Assembly: GCA_023413135.1 (NCBI GenBank)
Contig: JAEZQK010000060.1
Span: forward strand, 1 to 64,000
Source: Bacillota bacterium
GTDB taxonomy: Bacteria; Bacillota; Clostridia; Christensenellales; Aristaeellaceae
DNA length: 64,000 nt
Reading direction: 5' to 3'
This document shows positions 54,460 to 63,754 of the stretch, piece by piece. The position numbers were made by a program, and so were the translations under genes. The number at the start of each line of letters is the position of its first letter. Position 1 is the first letter of the stretch. The notes below the pieces were generated by a model. That model was given only the letters and a program-made list of their open reading frames with translations. It had not been told where the DNA came from and made no database searches.

Positions 54460-55146
54460 ATGCCAACGCAAACCATGAGCGCCACCATCGTTCCACGGGA
54501 ACAAAAACAGGATTTTACATATGAGGATGTCCTGGTACTCTCCGTGGAAAACCATTACTTCACGGTAAGGCTGCCGGAGGGCGGACCTGTGGAAACAGCT
54601 ATCAACAGCCGTATCCAGATGCAGGTGGATGACCTGAACACCTACGCATCCACCACGCTGTATGAAAACGCTGTGGAAACCTATCAGTATACCCAGGAGG
54701 AGGGCTTTCCCTTCAACCCCTTTGGGGCGGGGCTTTACTACAAGGTGACCTACAACCAGGATTGCTATTTGAGCATATACCGGGACCAGTACGAATATAC
54801 CGGCGGGGCGCACCCCAATACCCTGCGCTATTCGGACACCTGGAACCTGCGAACAGGAACAGTGGTGCCACTTAGCAGCTTTTTTGCACCGGGAGCCCAT
54901 TACCAGCAGCTGATCCTGGGATTGATCCTTGCGCAGGCTGATAAGATCATGGCGGAGAATCCCATCTATTTTGAAGATTACCGCCAGCTCATTGTGGAGC
55001 GGTTCAATCCCCAAAGCTACTATCTGTCCCCCTGCGGGCTGGTAATCTACTACCAACAGTACGACATCGCACCCTATGCCACAGGCATCGTGGAATTCAC
55101 CATTCCCTACAAGGTACTAAAAAGACCGCCTTCTTGCAGCCTGTAA
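54460..55146 (+). CDS. DUF3298/RsiV-like domain protein
   Basis: 228 residues. It resembles the outer domain of RsiV and PdaC-type proteins (DUF4163 followed by DUF3298): NHYFTVRLPEGGPVETAINS, the strongly typical YRDQYEYTGGAHPNT, then RTGTVVPLSSFF and LSPCGLVIYYQQYDIAPYATGIVEFTIPY. RsiV is an anti-sigma factor that binds lysozyme; here there is no signal peptide, membrane helix or sigma gene alongside, so location and role are unclear. GGGAGGG (54447-54453) prefers the ATG at 54460 over 54454. It is convergent with mntP, 2 bp apart. Confidence 0.82.
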   Translation: MPTQTMSATIVPREQKQDFTYEDVLVLSVENHYFTVRLPEGGPVETAINSRIQMQVDDLNTYASTTLYENAVETYQYTQEEGFPFNPFGAGLYYKVTYNQDCYLSIYRDQYEYTGGAHPNTLRYSDTWNLRTGTVVPLSSFFAPGAHYQQLILGLILAQADKIMAENPIYFEDYRQLIVERFNPQSYYLSPCGLVIYYQQYDIAPYATGIVEFTIPYKVLKRPPSCSL

Positions 55147-55148
55147 GG

Positions 55149-55715
55149 CTACAGCGCACCCAAATGATCCAGCAATATCTTAAGGCCCATCAGGATGAGC
55201 ACCGCTCCGCCTGCCATCTGGGCCTTTTTTTGATATTTCAAGCCAAAGCGTTTGCCGGCCCATACGCCGGCAAACGACAGCAAAAACGTAGTGATGCCGA
55301 TCAAGGATACCGCCGGCAGGATATTCACCTGCAAAAAGGCAAAGGTAATGCCTACCGCCAGAGCGTCGATGCTGGTGGCGATGGCCAGCAGGAGCAGGCC
55401 CTTGATGTCCTGCTTTACAGTACAGTCCACCTCTTCCTCTTTTCTGGAAAAGGCTTCCCTCAGCATGCTTATGCCGATAATGGCAAGCAGCCCAAAGGCG
55501 ACCCAGTGATCAACGGAGGTGATGTAGCGCTCAAACTGCGTGCCCAGAAACCAGCCGATCAAGGGCATCAGCGCCTGGAAACCGCCGAAGAAGGCCGCGA
55601 TCAGCGTACCCTGGCGCTTGTCCAGCCGCTGCATGCACAGCCCCTTGCACAGCGCTACCGCGAAAGCATCCATTGACAAGCCTACTGCCAGCAGGAAAAG
55701 CTCCACCAGTCCCAT
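55149..55715 (-). CDS. mntP: Manganese efflux pump MntP
   Basis: 188 residues with six membrane helices in two homologous halves. The acidic transport motifs are VGLSMDAFAVALCKG (about 11-25) and ATSIDALAVGITFAF (about 110-124). It exports Mn(II). ATG 55715 is preceded by GAGG; two GTG codons just upstream are alternatives. The leader holds a manganese riboswitch and a terminator, so expression rises when Mn is high. Identity by motif and regulation agrees. Confidence 0.95.
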   Translation of the reverse strand: MGLVELFLLAVGLSMDAFAVALCKGLCMQRLDKRQGTLIAAFFGGFQALMPLIGWFLGTQFERYITSVDHWVAFGLLAIIGISMLREAFSRKEEEVDCTVKQDIKGLLLLAIATSIDALAVGITFAFLQVNILPAVSLIGITTFLLSFAGVWAGKRFGLKYQKKAQMAGGAVLILMGLKILLDHLGAL

Positions 55716-55756
55716 CCGCACCACATCCTCATCACAAATAGCATCGCCGCATCTGC

Positions 55757-55796
55757 AAAAAAAGACCCATGTACAGCATTAGGCCGTACATGAGTC
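55757..55796 (-). terminator. Riboswitch-controlled terminator of mntP
   Basis: Minus strand: GAC.CATGTAC / GTACATG.GTC stem (55764-55796) followed by TTTTTTT (55757-55763). Its 5' arm overlaps the riboswitch 3' end (GAGAC), so Mn binding can decide between aptamer and terminator. Confidence 0.85.
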
Positions 55797-55890
55797 TCAT
55801 TATTTCAGACAAGCCAGGCGTATTATACGTTAACGCCAGGATGTTGACTTGCCGCGCAAACGCGCCAACTACTCCCCCATGAACAGGGGC
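55792..55890 (-). ncRNA. yybP-ykoY manganese riboswitch
   Basis: Minus strand leader with the conserved pieces of this class: GGGGGAGTAG near the 5' end, GCAAGTCAACAT in the middle, ACGCCTGGCTTGTCTGAAAT, then AATGAGAC at the 3' end. It sits between a consensus promoter and a terminator, upstream of the manganese exporter gene, the classical target. Mn(II) binding is expected to prevent termination. Confidence 0.9.
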
Positions 55891-55891
55891 T

Positions 55892-55920
55892 AGTATAGCA
55901 TGACAAGTTGTTATTGTCAA
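55892..55920 (-). promoter_or_regulatory. Promoter of the Mn riboswitch-mntP unit
   Basis: Minus strand: TTGACA (55915-55920), 17-nt spacer, TATACT (55892-55897). Confidence 0.85.
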
Positions 55921-55974
55921 TGTTTGGACAAGGCGTCTACAGGGCCGCGGCTTTCAAATCTATATCGTTGGAAA

Positions 55975-56820
55975 TTAGACGTTCTCTTTCCCCATCTCTG
56001 TCAATTTTCCAGCCACTTTTTTGAGATATTCCCCCTGGGTCCACTCGATGCGGCCCTGGTCGCAGGCCGCAGAAAGGACCGGTTCCATGGGCAGGCGGTC
56101 GAAGGTTTCAATGCTGTGCTTCTTAGCCGTTTCCTCGCCATGGCTGTCGCCGAACACACGAATCTCCTTGCCGCAGTCGGGGCAGACCACATAGCTCATG
56201 TTCTCCACCAGCGCCAGGATGGGCACCTGCATCTTATCCGCCATATGGGCGGCTTTTTCCACGATCATGGTCACCAGCTCCTGGGGCGTGGTCACAAGTA
56301 CGATGCCGTCCACCGGCAACGACTGGAACACGGTAAGGGGCACATCCCCCGTTCCCGGCGGCATATCTACAAACAAAAAGTCTACGTCGCCCCATATGAC
56401 GTCCGTCCAGAACTGTTTCACCGTGCCTGCGATAATGGGGCCGCGCCACACCACAGGCTCCGTATCGTTGTCCAGCAAAAGGTTCAGCGACATCACCGGG
56501 ATGCCCGTTTTACTTACAACCGGGAACAGTCCCACATCGCTGCCCGTGGCCTTCTCCGTGATCCCAAAGGCCCGGGGGATGGACGGCCCGGTAATGTCGG
56601 CATCCAGGATGGCGGTCTTAAGCCCCATCCGCCTAAGCGTTACCGCCAGGAGCGATGTGACCATGGATTTGCCTACCCCGCCCTTGCCGCTGACCACGCC
56701 GATGACCTTTTTCACATGGCTCAAGTCGTGGGGCTTTTCCTGAAAGCTGGCGGCGGGCTTTTTTCTGGACGCGCAATCCACCTGGCAGGCGGAACAATCA
56801 GATGTGCATTTTTCGGGCAT
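55975..56820 (-). CDS. mrp: Mrp/NBP35-family Fe-S cluster carrier ATPase
   Basis: 281 residues. A cysteine-rich N-terminus (CTSDCSACQVDC) precedes the deviant Walker A VVSGKGGVGKSMVTSLLA (about 42-59). DADITGPSIPRAFG, FVDMPPGTGDVPLTVFQS and a C-terminal CPDCGKE (CxxC that bridges the cluster) follow. Members bind and transfer Fe-S clusters as dimers. AAAGGAGG picks the ATG at 56820. It is a single gene with its own promoter; no partner Fe-S genes are near. Confidence 0.95.
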   Translation of the reverse strand: MPEKCTSDCSACQVDCASRKKPAASFQEKPHDLSHVKKVIGVVSGKGGVGKSMVTSLLAVTLRRMGLKTAILDADITGPSIPRAFGITEKATGSDVGLFPVVSKTGIPVMSLNLLLDNDTEPVVWRGPIIAGTVKQFWTDVIWGDVDFLFVDMPPGTGDVPLTVFQSLPVDGIVLVTTPQELVTMIVEKAAHMADKMQVPILALVENMSYVVCPDCGKEIRVFGDSHGEETAKKHSIETFDRLPMEPVLSAACDQGRIEWTQGEYLKKVAGKLTEMGKENV

Positions 56821-56887
56821 TGCAGAAGCCTCCTTTGGGCAAAAACTCTTCTCAACTTTACTCCAGGGTACCCCGTATGCATTTTTC

Positions 56888-56915
56888 ATTATATCCCATC
56901 TTGAGGGAATTGCAA
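56888..56915 (-). promoter_or_regulatory. Promoter of mrp
   Basis: Minus strand: TTGCAA (56910-56915), 16-nt spacer, TATAAT (56888-56893). Confidence 0.65.
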
Positions 56916-57047
56916 CGGAGGGAAACGGGTAAATGGCCGGCATGGATCTATTTTATCGCAAGGGATCTTCGTATATTTCTTGCCGGACCCCATGAGGCCG
57001 CGAAGAAAAAGACTGTTATGCTCTTTGCCGTTCTTATATTTTGCTTG

Positions 57048-57890
57048 TTATCTTTCCACCTTTTTCAAAAAGATCCACCACTGGGGATCAAACCCGTCAA
57101 GCGTGACCTCCTTGTACCCCGGCAGTTCCTTTAGCCACCGACGCACCATCGGCGCCAGGTTCTCAAACAGATCCGGAGGATAGCCCCAATCCAGATCAAG
57201 CTGGAACATATAATGGTTGATAGCAACAAAGCCGCCCGCCCTCAGCGTGGGCCAAAGGGATCGCATCAGATCCATAAATGGCTCCCGTACATGCATATCC
57301 AGCGTGCCCGCCGCCACTTCCTTTTGAAGCAGCTTGATCATGGCAGGCAGCGTCTCCATCCAGTCGCTGTACACGGTGTCGATATTGTTTTGAGCGCAGA
57401 GAACAGCCTGCAGCACATCGTTGACAGCGTGCTGGAAGGCAATGATATCCACCTGCCCTGCCTCCAAATGATGCAATATATTTGCCGCGTCGTCATCCAC
57501 CAGCCGGACCGCTATGGGCAGCCCACCAATCCTCTGCATCAGGCTTTCGTTCAGCTTTTCGTTCATGTTGGCGGTGATATACAAACTCCCCTGCCTTGTC
57601 CGCGCCATGCACTGGGGGATCATATCCGCGTCCCCGGAGGCTACTTCCAGCAACGTAAGCCTGCCGCCGGGATGCAGCCTGTCCATTACCTCATTCCAGC
57701 GGTCCCGGAAGAACACTTCATTGATCACCGTAAAGTTGGCGATGGGGGCTGAAAGCAAGGCCCTGATCTGTCTTTCCCGCTCGCCTTCCGGCATGCGTTC
57801 ATATTGGACAAACTCATCGGGCTGCAAGTACTGCCTGGCGCTTTCGGTAAGTTTTGGAAGCCACTTTTCGATTCTATCCAATGGAATCAT
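57048..57890 (-). CDS. Putative class I SAM-dependent methyltransferase
   Basis: 280 residues. A region like motif I is LTLLEVASGDADMIPQCM (about 78-95), then SLYITANMNEKLNESL and VDIIAFQHAVNDVLQAVL; near the end LRAGGFVAINHYMFQLDLDWG fits the post-motif strand. The glycine-rich loop is not canonical (EVASGDAD), so this could be a divergent or inactive member. The frame runs further 5', but ATG 57890 gives a typical start; the ribosome binding site is weak. It ends 229 bp before mrp on the same strand. Confidence 0.62.
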   Translation of the reverse strand: MIPLDRIEKWLPKLTESARQYLQPDEFVQYERMPEGERERQIRALLSAPIANFTVINEVFFRDRWNEVMDRLHPGGRLTLLEVASGDADMIPQCMARTRQGSLYITANMNEKLNESLMQRIGGLPIAVRLVDDDAANILHHLEAGQVDIIAFQHAVNDVLQAVLCAQNNIDTVYSDWMETLPAMIKLLQKEVAAGTLDMHVREPFMDLMRSLWPTLRAGGFVAINHYMFQLDLDWGYPPDLFENLAPMVRRWLKELPGYKEVTLDGFDPQWWIFLKKVER

Positions 57891-58056
57891 CTTTCGTACC
57901 GTCCTTCCCCATATGGCCATATCACAGCAATGCCAAACAGTATAACGCCTTGACGAAGCTCGGGCTATGATATACCATACAGGCAAGGCATGTCAATACG
58001 GGCTGCCGCACTGCATCCGTTTTCTCCACCTGAAAACTACGAAAGGAAGCAAATAA

Positions 58057-58710
58057 ATGGATTGGCATGAAAAGCGCAAAGCCTTGACCTTCAGCTATGA
58101 TGACGGCGTATGGCAGGATGAACGCCTGGCGGAGTTGTTCAACCGCTATGGTGTTAAATGCACCTTCAATATCAACTCCGCCCTTTTAGGTGATGAAAAA
58201 GGGCGCTGCCTGACTTTGGACAAAGCCCGGACAGTGTACAAAGGCCATGAACTGGCGGTGCATACCCTCACCCATCCCCACCTGGAAAATCTTCCGAAAG
58301 AAGAAATTCTTGCGGAAGTCCTGGGCGACAAAAAAGCTATTCATGCCATGTTCGGTGTGCCCGTTACCGGCATGGCCTATCCCTACGGCACCTATTCCGA
58401 CGATGTGGTGGATGTGTTAAGGGATTGCGGCATCACCTATTCCCGCACGGTGGAAGCATCCCTGGGCTTTGACCTTCCTATGGATTTGCTGCGTTTGAAG
58501 CCCACCTGCCACCACGATCATCCAAAGGTATTTGAACTGGCGGAGGCTTTTTTAAAGGACGAGGGGGACAAGCCCCTGCTGCTTAACATCTGGGGCCACA
58601 GTTACGAGTTTGACCAGAAGGATAACTGGGAAAGGATGGAGGAACTGCTGAAATTGCTGTCCGGCCGTGAGGATGTGTTCTATGGCACCAACCAGCAAGT
58701 GCTGTTGTAG
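58057..58710 (+). CDS. Polysaccharide deacetylase-family protein
   Basis: 217 residues, NodB-homology domain: ALTFSYDDGVWQDERLAELF, with the catalytic and metal Asp pair; AVHTLTHPHLENL, with the HxxxH metal site; and GMAYPYGTYSDDVV. No signal peptide or membrane segment, so it is predicted cytoplasmic, unlike cell-wall deacetylases, and may act on a small N-acetyl sugar or imported fragment. AAAGGAAG precedes the ATG. Divergent from the methyltransferase-like gene. Confidence 0.88.
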   Translation: MDWHEKRKALTFSYDDGVWQDERLAELFNRYGVKCTFNINSALLGDEKGRCLTLDKARTVYKGHELAVHTLTHPHLENLPKEEILAEVLGDKKAIHAMFGVPVTGMAYPYGTYSDDVVDVLRDCGITYSRTVEASLGFDLPMDLLRLKPTCHHDHPKVFELAEAFLKDEGDKPLLLNIWGHSYEFDQKDNWERMEELLKLLSGREDVFYGTNQQVLL

Positions 58711-58751
58711 TATGAATTCCATCGCGGATGATCCCTGCCCATGATTGCACC

Positions 58752-58788
58752 AAAAAGATCCCGTTCCAACCGGTGCGGGACCTTTTTG
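58752..58788 (+). terminator. Bidirectional intrinsic terminator
   Basis: AAAAAG.TCCCG / CGGGA.CTTTTT. It lies between convergent genes ending at 58710 and 58827 and has T-runs in both directions. Confidence 0.85.
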
Positions 58789-58826
58789 TATGTACTTTGC
58801 ATACCCTTTGAAGGCGCCGCTCTTTC

Positions 58827-60980
58827 TTACAGAACCCTGGTCACAAAGCCATACGGCTCCAAATGAATCTCCACCAGACCGCCGGGCGTTTTGATCCGCG
58901 TGGTCTGCTTCTCCCCGCTCATGTTTACCACCGCCAGCGTGTTTGCGGCGGGATAATAAGCGCATTCCGCATATGGGTTGTCGGCAATATAGCACTGCTT
59001 TTGTTCAATATTTGCGGCGAACAGAAGCAGGTTCAGCAAAAAGCGCGTGGCCTTCGTTTCTACTCTGAAGGAAGTCAAATAGATGCCCTTCCCCCGGCCA
59101 AAGCCGTTCACAACAAAGGTGGGTACGCCCTTGTCATCCGCCAGCACCTGGGCTTTCCCATCGGTGAGGTAAAGATTTTCCTTCCTGCTCAGATGTACAT
59201 CCTCCGCAGGAAGGCCCGCTAACGGTGCTGCATCATAGCTCCAGCGGCCATGGCAGACCTTTTCCCCGGTATCCAGATCAATACCCAGCACATGGGCCAT
59301 GCGAAGGTATGTGTCGGCGCCCGGACAGGCCGAAGGCTCGTTGATGCCGATGAACGCGCCGCCCCCGTGCACCCAGCGGGTAAGCTCTTCCACCACCTGA
59401 GGATCGGCCCAGCTTTCCCCGCCGCTCCAGGCCGTGCCTGCCGCACCGGCACTGAACACAACCTGCACATCCTTGAGCGCCCCGGCCTTCACATCCTCAA
59501 AGCTGATAAACCGCACACTCACCGGCAGGCCCGACAGCGCCTCATTGATGTGGATCAAATCATGCTTATCCGTCTCGTGGAAATGGCCCGACAGCGACCA
59601 GGAGCGCAATTTCCCCCAGGCGTGCAGTACGGCTACGTGGATGGGCAGCGTATAAGGTTCCCCGCCCTCATGCAGCGCTTTGATCCTTCTAAACTCATCG
59701 GCCAGTTCCTCAATATAATCGCAGAAGTCAGGGAAGCCCTCCGTCAAATGCAGATACCCGCCCAGGCCGATCCTTTGAACCGGGGCGCGCAACAGCGCCC
59801 TTCTCACCTGAAGCCAGTACTTTTTCGCATCCAAAGCAGGATTGCCTCCCGGCTTAAAGGTAGGCGCACCGCTTAATCCCACCGGGAACAGATAGGGGTG
59901 CAGCCGAAGCTCGTGGGTTTTAACGGGCACATGGGCGCAAAGCCTTGCTTCATAGCCCGAAAATACGCACTTGATCAGCCCGTCGAACCCGATTTGTGAA
60001 AACCGCTCTCCGTTAGGCTCCATGCCTACCCAGCTGTCATCATAAAATACATACGCCTTTTTCCCATAGCGGTGGACCATATCCACCAGCCTTTTGCCAA
60101 AGCCGGCCACGAAGCCGCTCATAAAATCCATGTAATCCCGTTTCCTTAAAGTAGGCGGCCAGTGGGTGACCTGAAAATTGCCCTTGTTGACAAAGTCCTC
60201 TGCGGTGAGGGCGTAGCCCATTTTTTTCTCGAATTGTGTAAGTGCCAGGGGGCTGACCGTGTTGTCGTAGGATGCCCAGTCGGAAAACAGATACCGGTTA
60301 CGGGGGCTGGACCCCCAGATGAAAGCAAAGTTATAGAACAGGGACGTGAACCGGACCACATCTACTTTGGGATGCTCTTGGCACCAGTTGTCAAGCCATG
60401 CAAGCAGATATTCCTGCACCTCAAGATGCCGGGGATCCAGCTGCATCAAATGCTCCGACGTCCAGCAATTGGTGATATGGTTGTACATGTTGATTTCTTC
60501 CCACACCCGAAAGGCCAGAAAGCTTGCAGTGTACCGGTGCCAGGGAACGGCGCCCGTGACCCGGACCGATTTTGTCTCAGGATCGTAGCGCCACTTGCTT
60601 CTTTGCACTTCCACGTTTTGGGTGCGGTCAAAAACCTGCCAGTACAGCATGGCTTCAGAGCTGTCGTTTACGGAAAACTGCTCGCCAAAGTACCGCTCCA
60701 TCAGAGGGATCTCCACCGTATCCCCCGTGGCGGTGACGGGGTTACTGATTAAAAACACCTGCTGCAGCGTATGAAGGTGCTTTTTTGCCCATTCGTTATG
60801 ATCCCTTATAATGCATATGGTCGCGTATATCTCATAGCCGGCGTCCAATATTTTCGGGGAAAGCTTCGTGCCGTCGCTGTCGCGGATCACATCTGCACCC
60901 CATTTTTTCGCCAGCGCAAGTGTCAAATCCTCATAGCCCGCCTCGCCGGGCAAAGTAAACCCGCCTGTTTGGCCGTTCAT
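58827..60980 (-). CDS. GH112 phosphorylase (beta-galactosyl-hexosamine / galactosyl-rhamnose type)
   Basis: 717 residues, family GH112, which cleaves beta-galactosides by phosphate to give galactose 1-phosphate. The N-terminus GFTLPGEAGYEDLTLALAKKWGADVIRDSDGTKL is the family hallmark. AYVFYDDSWVGMEPNGERF (about 323-341) corresponds to the general-acid region. A beta-galactosidase-trimerisation-like domain and a C-terminal beta domain follow. GAGG sits 9 nt before the ATG at 60980; an earlier ATG at 60989 overlaps the GH105 stop. Known GH112 activities are on lacto-N-biose/galacto-N-biose or Gal-beta-1,4-Rha. The GH105 neighbour favours the last, a rhamnogalacturonan-I fragment (inference). 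Confidence 0.9.
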   Translation of the reverse strand: MNGQTGGFTLPGEAGYEDLTLALAKKWGADVIRDSDGTKLSPKILDAGYEIYATICIIRDHNEWAKKHLHTLQQVFLISNPVTATGDTVEIPLMERYFGEQFSVNDSSEAMLYWQVFDRTQNVEVQRSKWRYDPETKSVRVTGAVPWHRYTASFLAFRVWEEINMYNHITNCWTSEHLMQLDPRHLEVQEYLLAWLDNWCQEHPKVDVVRFTSLFYNFAFIWGSSPRNRYLFSDWASYDNTVSPLALTQFEKKMGYALTAEDFVNKGNFQVTHWPPTLRKRDYMDFMSGFVAGFGKRLVDMVHRYGKKAYVFYDDSWVGMEPNGERFSQIGFDGLIKCVFSGYEARLCAHVPVKTHELRLHPYLFPVGLSGAPTFKPGGNPALDAKKYWLQVRRALLRAPVQRIGLGGYLHLTEGFPDFCDYIEELADEFRRIKALHEGGEPYTLPIHVAVLHAWGKLRSWSLSGHFHETDKHDLIHINEALSGLPVSVRFISFEDVKAGALKDVQVVFSAGAAGTAWSGGESWADPQVVEELTRWVHGGGAFIGINEPSACPGADTYLRMAHVLGIDLDTGEKVCHGRWSYDAAPLAGLPAEDVHLSRKENLYLTDGKAQVLADDKGVPTFVVNGFGRGKGIYLTSFRVETKATRFLLNLLLFAANIEQKQCYIADNPYAECAYYPAANTLAVVNMSGEKQTTRIKTPGGLVEIHLEPYGFVTRVL

Positions 60981-60985
60981 ATTGC

Positions 60986-62014
60986 TCATCCTCTGTCCGT
61001 TTTCAGCGCCGCGGTCAAAAATGTCAACGCAAGCCCCTGCCCCCAGCCCTGCGTCCAATCCCGGGAGATATTGCGGTAACCATCCAAATCATTCATCACC
61101 GCCGTGCCACCCGATACGTTTATCAGCCGGCCGTCCGGGGTGATGTTGTCCATAATGCCACCCAATGCCTTTTGCACATATTTTGTATGCAGCGGGTTTT
61201 TGTTTACGATCATGGCCGCCGTGATACCACAGCTGGCGCTGAGTTCCTCGTAGCTTTCCCCGTCGTCCAGTACGGTGCGCCACAGCCCGTTTTCCGTTTG
61301 CAAGGCTTTGAGGCCTGCCAATTGATCGCGCAGCGAGCAGTCCACATCCATAAAGGGCGGGTACAAATAGGGCTTGGGCAGCCGTGCCTTCACCTGGGAC
61401 ATGGTGTAGGCAGCCCAGGCGTTGGCCCTTGCCCAGAAAAAGCCAGACATGTGGTTCTTTTGAATATTGTCATAGCCATGGTACCAAAGCCCCGTGGCCT
61501 TGTCCTGCAGATAGTGGATATGCCAGTAATACTGCTTCAAGGCATCCTCCACCATGGCCTGGTCTTTTGTAAGAACGCCCACCCGCAAAAGGAACATGGC
61601 GGCCATAAACAGCGTGTCGGCCCAGGCCTGCTCTGGAAAGTCGTTGTTAATGGAGACCGTGTGCTGCAAAACGTTATCTGCAAAGCGTAGCGCCTTGTGC
61701 GTTAAGTAATCCACTTTCGCCATGGCGATATCCAGGTATTTTTGATCCCCCGTGGCCTCATGAAGCACCAAAAGACAATGGCCCATGGCGCAGGTGTTCA
61801 CCGTAAAGGCGGGCAGCCCCAAGGAGATCAGCTCATCCACCCTTGCTTTCAGCAGATCGAGATATTCCGTACTGCCGGTAAGCTTATACGCCTCAGACAC
61901 GCCATAATAGGCCACGCCGCAGGGCCACTCCCAGGTGAGGTCCATCTCCATGGTTTTGCGGACCAAAGCATCCACAGCAGACAAAAGCTTTTCCCTGTCG
62001 AACGTGAGCTTCAT
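60986..62014 (-). CDS. GH105 unsaturated rhamnogalacturonyl hydrolase
   Basis: 342 residues with the six-hairpin (alpha/alpha) barrel typical of GH88/GH105. Seen: WEWPCGVAYYGVSEAYKLTG, ADTLFMAAMFLLRVG with the catalytic-type Asp, SGFFWARANAWAAYTMSQV (WARGNGW-like), and a C-terminal RDWTQGWGQGLALTFL. It removes the unsaturated galacturonate left by pectate or rhamnogalacturonan lyases. No signal peptide, so it acts on imported oligosaccharides. GGAGG precedes the ATG at 62014. Its stop overlaps a start codon of the GH112 gene. Confidence 0.92.
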   Translation of the reverse strand: MKLTFDREKLLSAVDALVRKTMEMDLTWEWPCGVAYYGVSEAYKLTGSTEYLDLLKARVDELISLGLPAFTVNTCAMGHCLLVLHEATGDQKYLDIAMAKVDYLTHKALRFADNVLQHTVSINNDFPEQAWADTLFMAAMFLLRVGVLTKDQAMVEDALKQYYWHIHYLQDKATGLWYHGYDNIQKNHMSGFFWARANAWAAYTMSQVKARLPKPYLYPPFMDVDCSLRDQLAGLKALQTENGLWRTVLDDGESYEELSASCGITAAMIVNKNPLHTKYVQKALGGIMDNITPDGRLINVSGGTAVMNDLDGYRNISRDWTQGWGQGLALTFLTAALKTDRG

Positions 62015-62110
62015 GAAGCAATCCTCCAATCAATACGGATACCCTTTTAGCCTGGAATGCCCTCCAAAGAGGCTTGGAGGGCATCCCAGTCAGATAGGTA
62101 TGCTGTCTTT

Positions 62111-63754
62111 TTATTTGGCAGCAGGCAGCTTGGTGGTATTCCCGGCCTCGTAAGCAGCCAGACGCTCGTCGATGATCTGCTGATAGCCGGCGTCCAGGAA
62201 CTTCTGGCTCAGATCCTTGTACAGCGCGTCAAACTCTTCGGGCTTGCACTTGGTCAGCGCCACGCTGTACTCCTGGTACAGGCTGAGCAGCGTTGCGGTG
62301 TACTCGCTCTCGGTCTGGATGGCTACGGAGAAGACGGGATCGGAGTACGCCCAGCCCTTGTCGGCGCTCTCCTTGAGGCCGTAATAGTTGTCGATCAGTT
62401 CCTGAGTGAAATCCTGAGGGATCCCCTTGGGGGTGATGGCGGCGATGGACTGCTCGATGGTGCCTACTTTCTTGGCTGCATGTACGAGGCAGGTCATGTC
62501 GATGTTCATATTGTGGTTGAGCATCTCGGTGCCGCGGTAGTCGCCGTTGACGACAGGCAGGCCGTTTTCGCCCAGGGTGTAGGTCACGCCCTCCACGCCG
62601 TTTTCAAGCACGAACAGGTTCTCCGGCTGGATCATCCACTCCATGAGCATCCAGGCGGCTTTCAACTGATCGGGGGTTGCCAGGGACGAAAAGCCCACGA
62701 TCATGCCGAAGGGGTTGTCGGCCCGAATCTGAGGATAGTCGACCACGCCGGGTTCCACGTTCTGGCTTACGCTGACCACGGCAAGCTTGGCGTCGGGATT
62801 GGCCTCATAGAAAGCGTTGAGCCAGGCAACATTACCGGACATGTAGCCGCCATAGATCAGCTTCTTGCCGTTGATGAAGTCGGTCTGCCACTGGCCTGCG
62901 CCGCCGGATGTATCGGGCGCTTCCAGCTCATATTCCTTGGAGAAGAAGCCCTGGTTGTATTCGGCATTCTGACGCTTGAGCAGCTTGTAGGTGGGATACC
63001 AGCTCAGGCTGGGAGTGCCCAGGCTGGAGTGCATGGCCCATTCCTTCTCATCCACGGGGAAATCACGGAAGGCGAAGTTGGCCACATAGGCCGCCGTGGG
63101 CAGCGACAGGCCGATGGGGTTTTCCGCAAGGCCGGCATCCTGCACAGCCTTGATGACCTTCACATACTCCTCATAGCTCTTGGGAATCTCAAGGCCCAAC
63201 TGTTCCAGCCAGTCCTTGCGGATGAAGCTGGCGTAGGTGTAGGTGGTGTTGTAGTAGGGACGCTCGGACAAAACGAAATAGGTCTTGCCATTGATATCCG
63301 TGTAGCCCAACTGGTTGTTGTCCACCATGGCCTGGTAGTAGGTGGGGGCCACTTTCTTGAACTCTTCGAGGTCAATCTCCTGCATGGCCCCATCGTTGGC
63401 CCACTGGGCAACCTTGGGGTAGTCATACTCCATGAGGATGGTGGGCGTCTCACCGCCAGCGATGAGCAGGCTGTATTTGGTCATCACGTCGTTGCGGGGG
63501 ATGGCCACATACTTCACGTCCACGTTGTACTTGTCGCCGAATTCCTTTTGAATCCACTGGGTCCAGTAGTTGTCGTCCACGGCGGGATAGCCTTCCTTGG
63601 AGCGGTCGTACACCGGCACTGTAATGCTCACCCTTGATTCAAAGGGCTGCATGTAGCCTTCCGGTTTCGTGGCTTCGCCCATGGCGGAGGGTACCGTCAG
63701 GAGCATGGACAGCAAAAGAACGATGGCAACCAGGGTTCCCGTGGTCTTTTTCAT
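62111..63754 (-). CDS. Extracellular sugar-binding protein (LplA-type)
   Basis: 547 residues, large family 1 solute-binding protein of the LplA/YtcQ type used with two permeases for oligosaccharides, often pectin-derived. Signal peptide KKTTGTLVAIVLLLSMLLTVPSAMG without a lipobox cysteine, which is unusual for a Gram-positive binding protein. NYWTQWIQKEFGDKYNVDVK and FSSLATPDQLKAAWMLMEWM are typical. AGGAGGAG precedes the ATG. It follows a permease gene on the same strand and precedes GH105 and GH112, so it probably binds the oligosaccharide they degrade. Confidence 0.92.
   Translation of the reverse strand: MKKTTGTLVAIVLLLSMLLTVPSAMGEATKPEGYMQPFESRVSITVPVYDRSKEGYPAVDDNYWTQWIQKEFGDKYNVDVKYVAIPRNDVMTKYSLLIAGGETPTILMEYDYPKVAQWANDGAMQEIDLEEFKKVAPTYYQAMVDNNQLGYTDINGKTYFVLSERPYYNTTYTYASFIRKDWLEQLGLEIPKSYEEYVKVIKAVQDAGLAENPIGLSLPTAAYVANFAFRDFPVDEKEWAMHSSLGTPSLSWYPTYKLLKRQNAEYNQGFFSKEYELEAPDTSGGAGQWQTDFINGKKLIYGGYMSGNVAWLNAFYEANPDAKLAVVSVSQNVEPGVVDYPQIRADNPFGMIVGFSSLATPDQLKAAWMLMEWMIQPENLFVLENGVEGVTYTLGENGLPVVNGDYRGTEMLNHNMNIDMTCLVHAAKKVGTIEQSIAAITPKGIPQDFTQELIDNYYGLKESADKGWAYSDPVFSVAIQTESEYTATLLSLYQEYSVALTKCKPEEFDALYKDLSQKFLDAGYQQIIDERLAAYEAGNTTKLPAAK

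Noticed and set aside
62057..63637. 526-codon open frame on the plus strand
   Set aside because: It lies fully inside the binding-protein gene on the opposite strand, which has a signal peptide, family motifs and a ribosome binding site; the antisense frame is a codon-bias artefact.
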